From: Caulobacter hibisci | GTDB lineage: Bacteria > Pseudomonadota > Alphaproteobacteria > Caulobacterales > Caulobacteraceae | Reading direction: 5' to 3' | DNA: 64,000 nt | NCBI RefSeq assembly: GCF_016135805.1 | Contig: NZ_JADWOX010000007.1 | Location: 124,001 to 188,000 of the forward strand | In this document: in pieces, positions 27,282 to 36,026 of the stretch | Layout of the letters: every line of letters begins with the position of its first letter | Position numbering within the stretch: the stretch's first letter is position 1 | Notes under the pieces: generated by a model | The model's input: the letters and a program-made list of their open reading frames with translations, nothing else | What the model was told of the DNA's origin: nothing | Databases searched by the model: none | Program-made: the position numbers and the translations under genes

Positions 27282-28438
27282 GAGGCAACTCCCAGCACTT
27301 CGGCGGTATGCTCGCCCAGCTTCGGCGCCCGGACGCCGGGCATCCGCTCGCCGTCGATCTTCACGGGGCAGGCCAGCATGGCCAAGCCCTCCGCTCGGTC
27401 AGGGTGCTCGACCACGTCGCGCATGCCGACCTCGGCCACGAACGGATTGTCGAGCGCGTCCATCATCTCGAGGATCGGCGCGAACGGCACCTTGCCGCCG
27501 AGCAGGGCTGTCCATTCGGCCGTGGTGCGCGTGCCAAACAGCACGTCCATCGCCTCGCTCAGGGCGGGACGGTTGGCGTGGCGGCTGGGGATGTCGGCAA
27601 AGCGCGGGTCGGCCTTCAGCGCGGCGGCGCCGGCCAGGTCGCACAGGGCTTCCCAGAACTTCGGCGTCTGGCACATGACAAGGCCCCAGCCGTCGGCGGT
27701 CTTCACCGCCTGCGACGGCGCGATCGATGGGTGGGCGCCGCGCGGCAGGCGCTGGACCTTGTAGCCTTCGTTCATCGCCCAGACGGCCGGGTAGGACAGC
27801 TGGTGCAGGGCGACGTCGAACAGCGAGACGTCGACGTCGCAGCCTTCGCCCGTCGTCCTAGCCGACAGCAGGGCGCTGACCACGCCAAAGGCCAGCATGG
27901 TCCCGGTCATGAAGTCGACCATGGACACGCCCAGCCGGGCCGGCGGGGCGTCCGGCTCGCCGGTCAGGCTCATCAGCCCGGCTTCGGCCTGCATCAGGTA
28001 GTCGTAGCCCGGCCAGCCGGCCCGGCTGTTGCCGCGCCCGTAAGCGGAAAGGTGGCCGCAGACGATGGCCGGATTGACGCTCTTCAGGTCGTCATAGGTC
28101 AGCTTCATCTTGCCCGGCTGGTCGCCGCGCAGGTTGTCGACGACCATGTCGGCCTGGGCCACCAGACGCTCGAAGGCCGCTCGGCCCTCGGGCGTCTTGA
28201 TGTCCACGGCGATGGACTTCTTCGACCGCGAGAAGGTTTGGAAGAACTGGCTGTCGGCCGTTCCCAGAAAGAACGGGCCGGTGGCGCGGCTGACGTCGCC
28301 GCCCATGGCCGGCGCCTCGATCTTGACGACCTCGGCGCCCAGCTCGGCCATCAGCTGGGTGGCGTAGGGGCCGGCGCCGTACTGCTCGACGGCCAGCACC
28401 TTGATCCCGGCCAGCGGGCGACGCACCTGACCGCTCAT
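27278..28438 (-). CDS. CaiB/BaiF family (class III) CoA-transferase 2
   Basis: A 386-residue class III CoA-transferase with AGIKVLAVEQYGAGPYATQL at the N-terminus and PPARLGVSMVDFMTGTMLAF holding the catalytic Asp. The 'GVSMVDFMTG' form is usual in mesaconyl/succinyl-type transferases. The ATG at 28438 touches the stop of the acyl-CoA dehydrogenase gene by one base. Order (hydratase, dehydrogenase, transferase 2, transferase 1) suggests CoA activation of the same dicarboxylate that the dehydrogenase then oxidises. Confidence 0.87.
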   Translation of the reverse strand: MSGQVRRPLAGIKVLAVEQYGAGPYATQLMAELGAEVVKIEAPAMGGDVSRATGPFFLGTADSQFFQTFSRSKKSIAVDIKTPEGRAAFERLVAQADMVVDNLRGDQPGKMKLTYDDLKSVNPAIVCGHLSAYGRGNSRAGWPGYDYLMQAEAGLMSLTGEPDAPPARLGVSMVDFMTGTMLAFGVVSALLSARTTGEGCDVDVSLFDVALHQLSYPAVWAMNEGYKVQRLPRGAHPSIAPSQAVKTADGWGLVMCQTPKFWEALCDLAGAAALKADPRFADIPSRHANRPALSEAMDVLFGTRTTAEWTALLGGKVPFAPILEMMDALDNPFVAEVGMRDVVEHPDRAEGLAMLACPVKIDGERMPGVRAPKLGEHTAEVLGVAS

Positions 28439-29619
28439 CAGGTCGGGTTCCGGGCCACGAGCTGGCGGGCGATGATGATCCGCTGCATCTCGTTGGTGCC
28501 TTCGCCGATGCACATCAGCGGGGCGTCGCGGAACAGCCGCTCGATCGGATATTCCTTCGAATAGCCGTAGGCGCCGTGGATGCGCATGGCTTCGGTGGCG
28601 ACGTACAGCGCCGTTTCCGACGCGAAGTACTTGGCCATGCCGGCTTCCATGTCGACGCGCTCGCCGCGGTCGTAGGCCTTGGCGGCGTCTTCCACGAGCA
28701 GTTCGGAGGCGCGGGTCTTGGCCCCCATCTCGCCGAGCTTCAGCTGGATAGCCTGGTGCTGGGCGATCGGCTTGCCCATGGTCTTGCGCAGCTGGGCGTA
28801 CTTGACGCTTTCCAGCAGCGCGCGCTTGGCGATGCCGACCGAGCGGGCCGCGACGTTGATGCGGCCGATCTCCAGGCCGCCGGTGGCCATGACGAAGCCC
28901 TGGCCTTCCTCGCCGCCGACCAGGCACAACTCGGCGTCGCAGCGATAGTCCTCGAAGATGAACTCGCCGCTGTCGATGCCCTTGTAGCCCAGCTTCTCCA
29001 GCTTGCGGCCGTTCGTGACGCCGGCGATGGGCGCGCGAGTCTCGGGATCGATCTTCGGGGTGATGAGCATGCTCATCCCCTTGTGGCGCGGCTGGGCTTC
29101 CGGATCGGTCTTCACCAGCAGGGCAGAGACATGGCCCTCGATGGCGTTGGTGATCCAGGTCTTGGTCCCGTTGACGACGTAGTCGGCGCCGTCGCGCTTT
29201 GCGACGGTGCGGATGCCCTGCAGGTCGGTGCCGGCGTCCGGCTCGGTCAGGCCAAGGCACCCGCGCATCTCGCCGCTGGCGAAGCGGGGCAGCCAGAAAT
29301 CCTTCTGCTTCTGCGTGCCGAACTTCTGGACGACCATGGCCATCATCAGGTGCGAGTTGAAGACGCCCGTCAGGCTCATCCACTCTGCGCTGATCTTGGT
29401 GACGATCCGCGAATAGGTCAGGGCCGACAGCCCCAGGCCGCCGTATTCCGGGTCGATCAAGGCGCCGAACAGACCCAGCTCCTTCATGTCCTCGACCAGG
29501 GCATGGGGATATTCGTCGTCGTGCTCGAGCTGCATCGCCACGGGGGAGACCTTCTTTTCGAGCCACTTGTCGATGGCGTCGAGGATGGCGCGTTCGTCGG
29601 CTTCCGAGATCTCGCTCAT
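28438..29619 (-). CDS. acyl-CoA dehydrogenase
   Basis: A 393-residue FAD acyl-CoA dehydrogenase. GCLGLTEPDAGTDLQGIRT binds flavin and substrate, TWITNAIEG follows, and CIGEGTNEMQRIIIARQL near the C-terminus supplies the catalytic Glu. Placed between two CoA-transferases and a MaoC hydratase in one leftward operon, it probably creates a double bond in a short branched or dicarboxylic acyl-CoA. One base separates it from the hydratase stop. Confidence 0.88.
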   Translation of the reverse strand: MSEISEADERAILDAIDKWLEKKVSPVAMQLEHDDEYPHALVEDMKELGLFGALIDPEYGGLGLSALTYSRIVTKISAEWMSLTGVFNSHLMMAMVVQKFGTQKQKDFWLPRFASGEMRGCLGLTEPDAGTDLQGIRTVAKRDGADYVVNGTKTWITNAIEGHVSALLVKTDPEAQPRHKGMSMLITPKIDPETRAPIAGVTNGRKLEKLGYKGIDSGEFIFEDYRCDAELCLVGGEEGQGFVMATGGLEIGRINVAARSVGIAKRALLESVKYAQLRKTMGKPIAQHQAIQLKLGEMGAKTRASELLVEDAAKAYDRGERVDMEAGMAKYFASETALYVATEAMRIHGAYGYSKEYPIERLFRDAPLMCIGEGTNEMQRIIIARQLVARNPT

Positions 29620-29620
29620 C

Positions 29621-30142
29621 CTAGTAGTTCCCGACCTTGTCCTCGACGGCGTGGCCGCGCGCCGGGATCAGCATGTTGCGCTTGAAGGTGCAGACGACCG
29701 TGCCGTCCTGGTTGATGCCCGTGGTCAGGATCGTGACGATGCCCTGGCCGGGACGCGACTTGCTCTCGCGCTTGGCCAGCACCTCGCTCTCGCCATAGAT
29801 CGTGTCGCCGGCGAACACCGGCGCGCTGAACTTCACTTCGTCCATGCCCAGGTTGGCGATGGCCTTCTGCGAGACGTCGGTCACGCTCATGCCGATCAGC
29901 AGGGCCAGGGTGTAGGGGCTGACCACCAGGTTGCGCTTGAACTCCGAGGCCTTGGCGAACTCGACGTCGAAGTGCATCGGGTGGGTGTTCAGCGTCAGCA
30001 GCGTGAACAGGTGGTTATCGTACTCGGTCACCGTCTTGCCGGGGCGATGCTCGTAGACGTCGCCGACGATGAAGTCCTCGAAATAGCGGCCGAAGGTCTC
30101 GCGATAGCGTTGCGGGCCGACCTCTTTCCAGTTCTGGACCAA
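29621..30142 (-). CDS. MaoC family hot-dog-fold dehydratase, mesaconyl-CoA hydratase-like
   Basis: A 173-residue hot-dog enoyl-CoA hydratase. The catalytic Asp/His lie in GRYFEDFIVGDVYEHRPGKT and TEYDNHLFTLLTLNTHPMHFD (core NTHPMHFD), typical of the MaoC branch that hydrates mesaconyl- or beta-methylmalyl-type CoA esters. The start is TTG at 30142, supported by AGGAG seven bases upstream; a longer in-frame reading runs into the neighbouring lyase gene. It lies next to a citrate-lyase-type gene whose product would cleave the hydrated ester. Confidence 0.83.
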   Translation of the reverse strand: MVQNWKEVGPQRYRETFGRYFEDFIVGDVYEHRPGKTVTEYDNHLFTLLTLNTHPMHFDVEFAKASEFKRNLVVSPYTLALLIGMSVTDVSQKAIANLGMDEVKFSAPVFAGDTIYGESEVLAKRESKSRPGQGIVTILTTGINQDGTVVCTFKRNMLIPARGHAVEDKVGNY

Positions 30143-30159
30143 GGTTGTTCTCCTGGAGG

Positions 30160-30960
30160 TTAGGCGCGGTCGAGCACGCGCCGGGCGGCGCGGATGACCG
30201 GCAGTTCGATCAGCTTGCCGTCCAGCAGGGCGGCGGCCCCGCCGGCGGCGTCGAAGGCCTCGACCACGCGCTGGGCGCGCTCGATCTCGGCGGGCGAGGG
30301 GGTATAGGCGGCGTTCACCGCAGCCACCTGGGTCGGGTGGATGCAGGATCGGCCGGTGAAGCCCAGGGCCTTGGCCCGCAGGGTCGAGGCGGCCAGGTCG
30401 TCGGGATCGGCAAGGTTCAGGTGCGGCACGTCCAGCGAGGCGACGCCGGCGCGGCCGCAGGCGGCGATCAGAGTGCCCCGGCCCAGCAGCAGGGCGTCCC
30501 AGTCCATGGTCGAGCCGAGATCGGCCGACAGGTCCGCTCCGCCGAACAGGGCGCCGGTCACGCCGGGCGCGGCGCAGATCTCGAACGCCCGGCGCAGGCC
30601 CTCGGCCGACTCGACCACCGGCCACAGCGGCAGGCCGGGCAGGATCTCGCCGGCGGTCAGCAGGTCTTCCGGCGCGGCGACCTTGGGGATCATCAGGAAG
30701 TCGGGGCGCGCGTCGCTCTCGGCCAGGGCCACGAGGTCCTTCAGGCCCTCCAGCGTGCGTACGCCGTTGATCCGCAGGCCGACCACGGCGGTGCGCGGCT
30801 GGCCCAGGAAGGCGAGGGCGGCGGCGCGCGCCTCGGCCTTGCCGGCCGGCGGCACGGCGTCTTCCAGGTCGATGCAGGCCGCGTCGGCGCCGGCGTCCAG
30901 CGCCTTGCCGAAGCGGTCCGGACGCGTGCCGGGCACGAAGAGCAGCGAGCGATAGGTCAT
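30160..30960 (-). CDS. HpcH/HpaI aldolase/citrate lyase family CoA-ester lyase
   Basis: A 266-residue TIM-barrel lyase of the CitE/malyl-CoA lyase group. The start RSLLFVPGTRPDRFGKAL, the AACIDLEDAVPP metal-binding segment (Glu and Asp), ALFGGADLSADLG and GRSCIHPTQVAAVN are all diagnostic. It likely cleaves a citramalyl-, malyl- or methylmalyl-CoA into pyruvate or glyoxylate plus an acyl-CoA. ATG at 30960; a TTG at 30969 is an alternative. First gene of the leftward lyase-MaoC-ACAD-transferase operon. Confidence 0.87.
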   Translation of the reverse strand: MTYRSLLFVPGTRPDRFGKALDAGADAACIDLEDAVPPAGKAEARAAALAFLGQPRTAVVGLRINGVRTLEGLKDLVALAESDARPDFLMIPKVAAPEDLLTAGEILPGLPLWPVVESAEGLRRAFEICAAPGVTGALFGGADLSADLGSTMDWDALLLGRGTLIAACGRAGVASLDVPHLNLADPDDLAASTLRAKALGFTGRSCIHPTQVAAVNAAYTPSPAEIERAQRVVEAFDAAGGAAALLDGKLIELPVIRAARRVLDRA

Positions 30961-31012
30961 GATCGGCAAAGCCGCCCGTGTCGTTGAAATGTCAGGACAA
31001 TCGCCCTGGCCG

Positions 31013-31897
31013 TCAATCGCCGATCGGGACCCCTTGCGCGAACGCCTCGGCGATCTTTCTCCGACAGGCGATCCAAACGCCGTCGTGGGCGGCGACGTGA
31101 TCCAGGAACTTGCGGAAGGCGCCGATGCGGCCCGGGCGGCCGATGATCCGCAGGTGCAGCCCCAGGCTCATCATCCGCGCCCCGACTTCCTGGCTCTCGG
31201 CGTGCAGCTCGTCGAAGGTGGCCACGGCGTAGTCCAGCCAGTCCTTGGCGGTCAGCGACGGGGCCAGCCAGAACTTCATGTCGTTGGAGTCCATGGCGTA
31301 GGGCAGGATCACCATCGGCTGGCTCGTACCGTCCGAGGTCTCGACACGATCCCAGAACGGGAAGTCGTCGGAATAGTCGTCCATGTGATAGCTGAACCCG
31401 GCCTCGGCCAGCAGCCTACGGGTGTGGTCGGTGTGCAGGTAGCGCGACAGCCAGCCGGAGGGACGCGTGCCGATCGTCTGTTCGATCGAGTCGGCGGCCT
31501 TGGTGATGAACTCGCGCTCCTTGGCCTCGTCCATCCAGAACTGATGGGTCCAGCGGTAGCCGTGGGCGGCCACCTCGTCGCCGCGGGCGCGGATGGCGGC
31601 GGCCAGGTCTGGGGCGCGTTCCAGGGCCAGGGCGGCGGCGGTCCAGGTGGCCTCGATCCCGTGCTGGTCGAGGATGCGCAGGACGCGCGGCGCGCCGGCC
31701 TTTATGCCGTAAAGATAGTTGCTCTCGCTGCCGTGCATCCGCATCGGCCTCTTGGGAACCGCGCCCAGCTCATCGACCGGCTCGGGACCCTTGTCGCCGT
31801 CGCGGATGTTGTGCTCGGCGCCTTCCTCGACATTGACGACGATCGACAGGGCCAGGCGAGAACCGTCCGGCCAGCGGAAATCGTCAGGTGCGGGCAT
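31013..31897 (-). CDS. polysaccharide deacetylase family (PuuE-type) hydrolase 3
   Basis: A 294-residue third NodB-fold hydrolase. It has FRWPDGSRLALSIVVNVEEG (first strand), GDEVAAHGYRWTHQ with metal-binding His, GWLSRYLHTDHT and a late LGLHLRIIGRPGRI segment, the pattern of PuuE-type allantoinases and imide hydrolases. ATG at 31897 has GGAGAAA upstream; a longer start at 31966 is less supported. It is separated by about 50 bases from the CoA-ester lyase operon and may be co-transcribed with it. Confidence 0.8.
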   Translation of the reverse strand: MPAPDDFRWPDGSRLALSIVVNVEEGAEHNIRDGDKGPEPVDELGAVPKRPMRMHGSESNYLYGIKAGAPRVLRILDQHGIEATWTAAALALERAPDLAAAIRARGDEVAAHGYRWTHQFWMDEAKEREFITKAADSIEQTIGTRPSGWLSRYLHTDHTRRLLAEAGFSYHMDDYSDDFPFWDRVETSDGTSQPMVILPYAMDSNDMKFWLAPSLTAKDWLDYAVATFDELHAESQEVGARMMSLGLHLRIIGRPGRIGAFRKFLDHVAAHDGVWIACRRKIAEAFAQGVPIGD

Positions 31898-32017
31898 GGG
31901 GGCTTTCTCCAAGAGGCGAACAGTCTGAGCGCGGCGCTCGCGCCCATCGGGGCGGCGATCCAGCATGCGGCTTCAATCTTCACGGCGGCGCTGTAGCCGC
32001 AACGGAGGGAGCGCCCG

Positions 32018-32332
32018 ATGGCCGTCACGCGGATTGTCGCCCTGTTCAACCTGAAGCCCGGCGTCACCGCCGCCGACTACGAGGCCTGGGCCAAGGAACG
32101 CGACCTGCCCACCGTCAACGGCCTAGCCTCGATCGACAAGTTCGAGGTCTTCCGCTCGGCCGCCCTGCTGGGGACCGAGGCGCCGCCGCCCTACCAATAT
32201 GTCGAGATCATCGACGTCGCCGACATGGACGCCTTCGGAGGCGAGGTGGCGAGCGAAACGATGCAGGCGATCGCCGCCGAATTCCAGGCCCTGGCTGACC
32301 CGATCTTCATCGTCACCGACAAGGTGGGCTGA
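32018..32332 (+). CDS. REDY-like HapK/EthD-type small protein
   Basis: A 104-residue protein, MAVTRIVALFNLKPGVTAAD at its start, with the layout of dimeric alpha-beta-barrel proteins (Dabb/EthD superfamily), specifically resembling REDY-like HapK proteins. Members often sit beside oxidative catabolic or pigment genes and may be small dehydratases or chaperones for hydrophobic intermediates. GGAGGGA lies upstream of the ATG. Two bases separate it from the SDR gene, so they are one operon. Confidence 0.75.
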   Translation: MAVTRIVALFNLKPGVTAADYEAWAKERDLPTVNGLASIDKFEVFRSAALLGTEAPPPYQYVEIIDVADMDAFGGEVASETMQAIAAEFQALADPIFIVTDKVG

Positions 32333-32334
32333 GC

Positions 32335-33174
32335 ATGGCGGGACGTTTCGAGGGCAAGACGGCGGTCGTCACCGGGTCCGGCCGGCGCGGGGGCCTGGGG
32401 GAGGCCATCGCCCGGCGCCTGGCGCAGGAGGGAGCGGCGGTTGTCGTCTCCGATCTTGGTCGCCCCGTCGATCCTTCCACGCCTGCCGGCATGATCGGCG
32501 GGACCGAGGAGATGGAAGCGATCGCCGCCGATCTGCGCCAGTACGGCGGGTCGGCCAGCACTCAGCCTTGCGACGTCCGTCGCTGGGAGGAGGTCCGGGC
32601 GCTGGCCGACCATGCCAAGGCGACCCACGGCTCGCTCGACATCTGGGTCAACAACGCCGGCATCGGCTACATCATGAAGCCGCTGATGGACGTGCGGCCC
32701 GAGGACTGGTCGGCCGTCATCGACGTCAACCTGACCGGCGCCTTCTTTGGCCTCAAGGCCGCCGCGGAAGTGATGATCGCCCAGGGCAAGGGCGGGCGCA
32801 TCGTCAACATCGCCAGCCAGGCGGCCAAGTCCGGCTTCCCGCACGCCCAGGCCTACACCGCCTCCAAGCACGGCCTGGTCGGCCTGACCCGCTCGGCGGC
32901 CATCGAGCTGGGCGCGCACCAGATCACCGTCAACAACGTCTGCCCCAACCACGTGACCACGGGTCTGGGCGCCTGGCAGAACGAATACTTCGCCAAGGTC
33001 ACCGGCGCGGCCTCGGTCGAGGCCTATCTCGCCGCCATGGCCGCCCGCATCCCGCTCGGCCGCCCCGGCAAGGCCGAAGACACCGCCGACGCGGTGGCCT
33101 TCCTGTGCTCCGACGACGCCAAGTACATCACCGCCGAGAGCCTGAACGTCTCCGGCGGGGAAGAGCCGCACTAA
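32335..33174 (+). CDS. SDR family NAD(P)-dependent oxidoreductase
   Basis: A 279-residue classical short-chain dehydrogenase. Cofactor loop TGSGRRGGLGEAIA (near 14-27), NNAGIGY, the catalytic Ser region NIASQAAKSG and the YTASK catalytic Tyr/Lys pair are all present. The glycine loop is slightly extended (SGRRGGLG). Forms a two-gene operon with the HapK-like protein. Substrate is an unidentified alcohol/ketone, possibly a hydroxyacyl compound from the adjacent pathway. Confidence 0.88.
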   Translation: MAGRFEGKTAVVTGSGRRGGLGEAIARRLAQEGAAVVVSDLGRPVDPSTPAGMIGGTEEMEAIAADLRQYGGSASTQPCDVRRWEEVRALADHAKATHGSLDIWVNNAGIGYIMKPLMDVRPEDWSAVIDVNLTGAFFGLKAAAEVMIAQGKGGRIVNIASQAAKSGFPHAQAYTASKHGLVGLTRSAAIELGAHQITVNNVCPNHVTTGLGAWQNEYFAKVTGAASVEAYLAAMAARIPLGRPGKAEDTADAVAFLCSDDAKYITAESLNVSGGEEPH

Positions 33175-33306
33175 GACCCCCCTCCGGCCCTCCGGGCCAC
33201 CTCTCCCAGAGGGAGAGGATTTGGTCTTCCGCCTTGCCATGAAAATGCTCCCCCTTTGGGGGAGCTGTCGCGAAGCGACTGAGGGGGCGAGCGCCGGCGG
33301 CGCTCG
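33175..33306. repeat. REP-like palindromes between convergent genes
   Basis: Two hairpin units fill this gap: one around 33183-33219 (GGCCCTCCGGGCC, CTCTCCCAGAGGGAGAG) and one around 33247-33292 (CTCCCCCTTTGGGGGAG followed by GTCGCGAAGCGAC). Both are dispersed intergenic palindromes and probably terminate the two convergent transcripts. Confidence 0.65.
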
Positions 33307-34308
33307 CTACAGCTTCACCGTCACCTTGCCCATCGACTTGCCCGAGTTGAGCCAGTCCACCGCGTCGTAGATCGCCTCGACGCCTTCGAACGTCGTGTCG
33401 TCGGCCACGGCTTTCAGCTTGCCGGCCGCCTTCAGCGCCGCCAGGTCCGCCCGGGCCGCAGGCCAGTGCTCGGTCAGCAGGCCGTTCATGAAGCCGCGGA
33501 TCGAGGCGGCCTTGTAGTAGAGCTTGTGGGCGATGCGCGGGGCGCTGACGATCTCGGCGCCGCCGTCCATGTCCTGCGCCACCCCGGCCACGACCAGGCG
33601 GCCGTGCCGCGCCAGGTTGTCGGAGAAGGCGTCGAAGATGTCGCCGCCCACCGTGTCGATGCCCACGTCCAGCGCTTCGGGGAAGTCGCGGGCCAGGGCC
33701 TGGGCCACCGGCTCGGCGCGGTAGTCGATCACCGCATCCGCGCCGAGGCTTTTGACGAACTCGGCCTTCTTCGGCCCGCCACAGACGGCGATGACCTTGC
33801 AGCCATGGGCCTTGGCGACCTGCACCAGGATGTGGCCTAGGCCCCCGGCCGCGGCCGAGATGGCCACGGTCTCGCCGGGCTTGGCCTGGCCGATGGCGTG
33901 GAAGGCCACGTGGGCCGAGACGCCGGTCGAGGCCAGGATCAAAGACTCCTGGTCGGCCGCCGGCACCTTCACGAAGGTGCTGGCCGGCGCGATGTTCATC
34001 TCGCGATAGCCGCCGCCGAAGCGCACGCTGGCCACCGCGTCGCCGACCGACAGCTCCGTGACGCCTTCGCCGACCGCCTCGACGATCCCGACCGCCTCGA
34101 CGCCCATCGCGACCGGCGGCGCGACCTTGACGTAGCTGACGGCGTTGCGGGCGATCTGCACGTCGAACAGGCCGTTGATGCCGCACCAGGCGTTACGGAC
34201 GGCGACCTCGCCGGGACCGGGCGCGCGGGTGTCGATGTCGACCACGTCGGCGGCCTCGCGCAGGGTGCGGGCGAAGCGGCGCAGTTCGAGGGCGCGGTAG
34301 GTGCTCAT
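33307..34308 (-). CDS. zinc-independent MDR family NADPH:quinone oxidoreductase
   Basis: A 333-residue medium-chain reductase of the quinone oxidoreductase branch. It keeps the NAD(P) site AAAGGLGHILVQVAKAHG near residues 155-172 and the ADAVIDYR segment, but lacks the zinc-ligand cysteines of alcohol dehydrogenases. Its start overlaps the stop of the FAD oxidase gene (ATGA), so both belong to one leftward operon. Reduces quinones or alpha,beta-unsaturated carbonyls; the true substrate is unknown. Confidence 0.86.
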   Translation of the reverse strand: MSTYRALELRRFARTLREAADVVDIDTRAPGPGEVAVRNAWCGINGLFDVQIARNAVSYVKVAPPVAMGVEAVGIVEAVGEGVTELSVGDAVASVRFGGGYREMNIAPASTFVKVPAADQESLILASTGVSAHVAFHAIGQAKPGETVAISAAAGGLGHILVQVAKAHGCKVIAVCGGPKKAEFVKSLGADAVIDYRAEPVAQALARDFPEALDVGIDTVGGDIFDAFSDNLARHGRLVVAGVAQDMDGGAEIVSAPRIAHKLYYKAASIRGFMNGLLTEHWPAARADLAALKAAGKLKAVADDTTFEGVEAIYDAVDWLNSGKSMGKVTVKL

Positions 34309-35915
34309 TTGGGGGCTCCGAGGCCGAGGACGCCGGGATTGACCAGGCCTTGCGGGTCGAGGGCGGCCTTCACCGCCTCCAGCAGGGCCCAGGACGCCTC
34401 GTCGCGGCTGGCTTGATAGGGATAGACGCGGCCGATCTGCAGGTGGCCGGTTCCTTCGGCCTGGAAGATCGCCGCCACCCGCGCGCGCGCCTCGCTGACC
34501 GTCGCGAAGGCGGCCGGGTCGTGGGGCAGGGCGGGCAGCTTGGCCAGCAGGTGCGGCTCGATCGTCGCCTCGTGCAGGGCATGGCGCGCGCCGGGCCAGT
34601 AGAAGGTCGGCTCGATGACGAAGGCGTTGGTCGACAGGGCCGTGAACATGAAGGCCGTGTCGATGCCGTGCTCGGCGAAGGCGCCCGCCATGTCGGCGTA
34701 GACGGCCTCGATCGCCGCGTGGATCGCCACGGCCCGCGACAGCGGCGCGACGCACTGCAGCGTCGCCCACCGCTCGCCGCCGGGACCCAGGATGCTGTTG
34801 GCGGCCGGGAAGGGCTGGGCGCGGATGATGCGCGGGATGCTGTTCTCGATCTCGCGGCCGGCGAAACGCTTGGCGATCGCCTTGGCCTCGGCGAGATCGG
34901 CCTCGACCCCGGCCTTGCTGCGGCCTTCGCTGATCACGTGCAGCGGATAGTCGTCGGCGCCGACGAAGTTGCGGCCGGCCAGGGCGATCTTGCCGGCGGC
35001 CAGCAGGCCCTTGAACAGCGAGCCCTGCTTGGCGACCACGTCCTGCAGCACCTTGACGTCGGTCAGCAGCGAAGAGCGGCGCAGGCGCACCTTGGTCAGG
35101 TTCGGATCGAAGCCGCACAGCTCGCTGGCGATCCCCGCGCGGGTGATCTCGGCCATGGCGCCGATGATGCTCGCCGCGTCCGAAAAGGCGAAAGACGCGT
35201 AGGCCTCGTGGGCCGGCCGGCGGATCAGCCGCAGCGTCACCTCGGCCTTGATGCCCAGCGCCCCGCAGTCGCCGCCGAACAGCCCCGTCAGGTCCGGCCC
35301 GTAGAACCGCCAGAACGGATGCTCGCCGCCTTGTCCGCGCGCGCCGGTGCGCAGGATCCGGCCGTCGCCCGTCACCACGGTCAGGGCCACGACGCTCTCG
35401 CTGGTGGTGCCATAGTGGCCGGCGCCGAAGAAGGCGTTCTGCTGCGACAGCCCGCCGCCGATGGTCGAGGTCAGGCCCGACATCGGCCCCCAGAACGGCG
35501 CCCGCAGACCCAGCGGCTTCAGCGCCTCGTCCAGGGTCTTCCAGGTGCAGCCGGCCTGGACGGTGGCGACCATGTCGTCGGCGTCGATGCGGACGATCTG
35601 GTCCAGCTTGGCTAGATCCAGGCTCAGCGTGCCGGCGCGGGCCGGGATGTAGCCCTTGGTGTAGCTCATGCCGCCGCCGCGCGGGGCCAGGGCCAGGTTC
35701 TCGCGCGAGGCCAGGCCAGCCACCGCCGCCAGTTGCTCGACGCTGGTCGGCGCGACCACGGCCAGCACGGTCTCGTCGCTGATCGCGAAGATGTCCTGGC
35801 TGTAGAGCGCGCGGCTCGCTTCGTCGTCGCGCACGCCGGCCTCGCCGACGATGGCCCGCAGGGCGGCGACGATGGAAGTTCGGCTGGCGGATGGATCGGA
35901 TTTGGCGGCGGCCAC
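34305..35915 (-). CDS. FAD-binding (PCMH/VAO-type) oxidoreductase
   Basis: A 536-residue flavoprotein of the vanillyl-alcohol-oxidase/GlcD type. The FAD PCMH domain is seen in LALAPRGGGMSYTKGYIPA (near 77-95), GCTWKTLDEALKPLG and SGLTSTIGGGLSQQNAFFGAG (shortened TSTIGGGLSQQNAFFGAG), followed by FGGDCGALGIKAEVTLRLI. The C-terminal cap ends GLVNPGVLG, as in 4-cresol dehydrogenase and alkyl-DHAP-synthase relatives. Start assigned to GTG 35915 without a clear ribosome binding site. Oxidises an alcohol, hydroxy acid or phenol-like substrate. Confidence 0.83.
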   Translation of the reverse strand: MAAAKSDPSASRTSIVAALRAIVGEAGVRDDEASRALYSQDIFAISDETVLAVVAPTSVEQLAAVAGLASRENLALAPRGGGMSYTKGYIPARAGTLSLDLAKLDQIVRIDADDMVATVQAGCTWKTLDEALKPLGLRAPFWGPMSGLTSTIGGGLSQQNAFFGAGHYGTTSESVVALTVVTGDGRILRTGARGQGGEHPFWRFYGPDLTGLFGGDCGALGIKAEVTLRLIRRPAHEAYASFAFSDAASIIGAMAEITRAGIASELCGFDPNLTKVRLRRSSLLTDVKVLQDVVAKQGSLFKGLLAAGKIALAGRNFVGADDYPLHVISEGRSKAGVEADLAEAKAIAKRFAGREIENSIPRIIRAQPFPAANSILGPGGERWATLQCVAPLSRAVAIHAAIEAVYADMAGAFAEHGIDTAFMFTALSTNAFVIEPTFYWPGARHALHEATIEPHLLAKLPALPHDPAAFATVSEARARVAAIFQAEGTGHLQIGRVYPYQASRDEASWALLEAVKAALDPQGLVNPGVLGLGAPK

Positions 35916-36026
35916 GGAGGGGTCTCGAAAGCTAGGGTCACCGCTTCGATAGTCCCAACCGCGGTGCGGCCGGGGAGGGGGCGGCAGCTTTCTCCGACAG
36001 GCGGCGCCCGACCAAGCGAGCCGACC

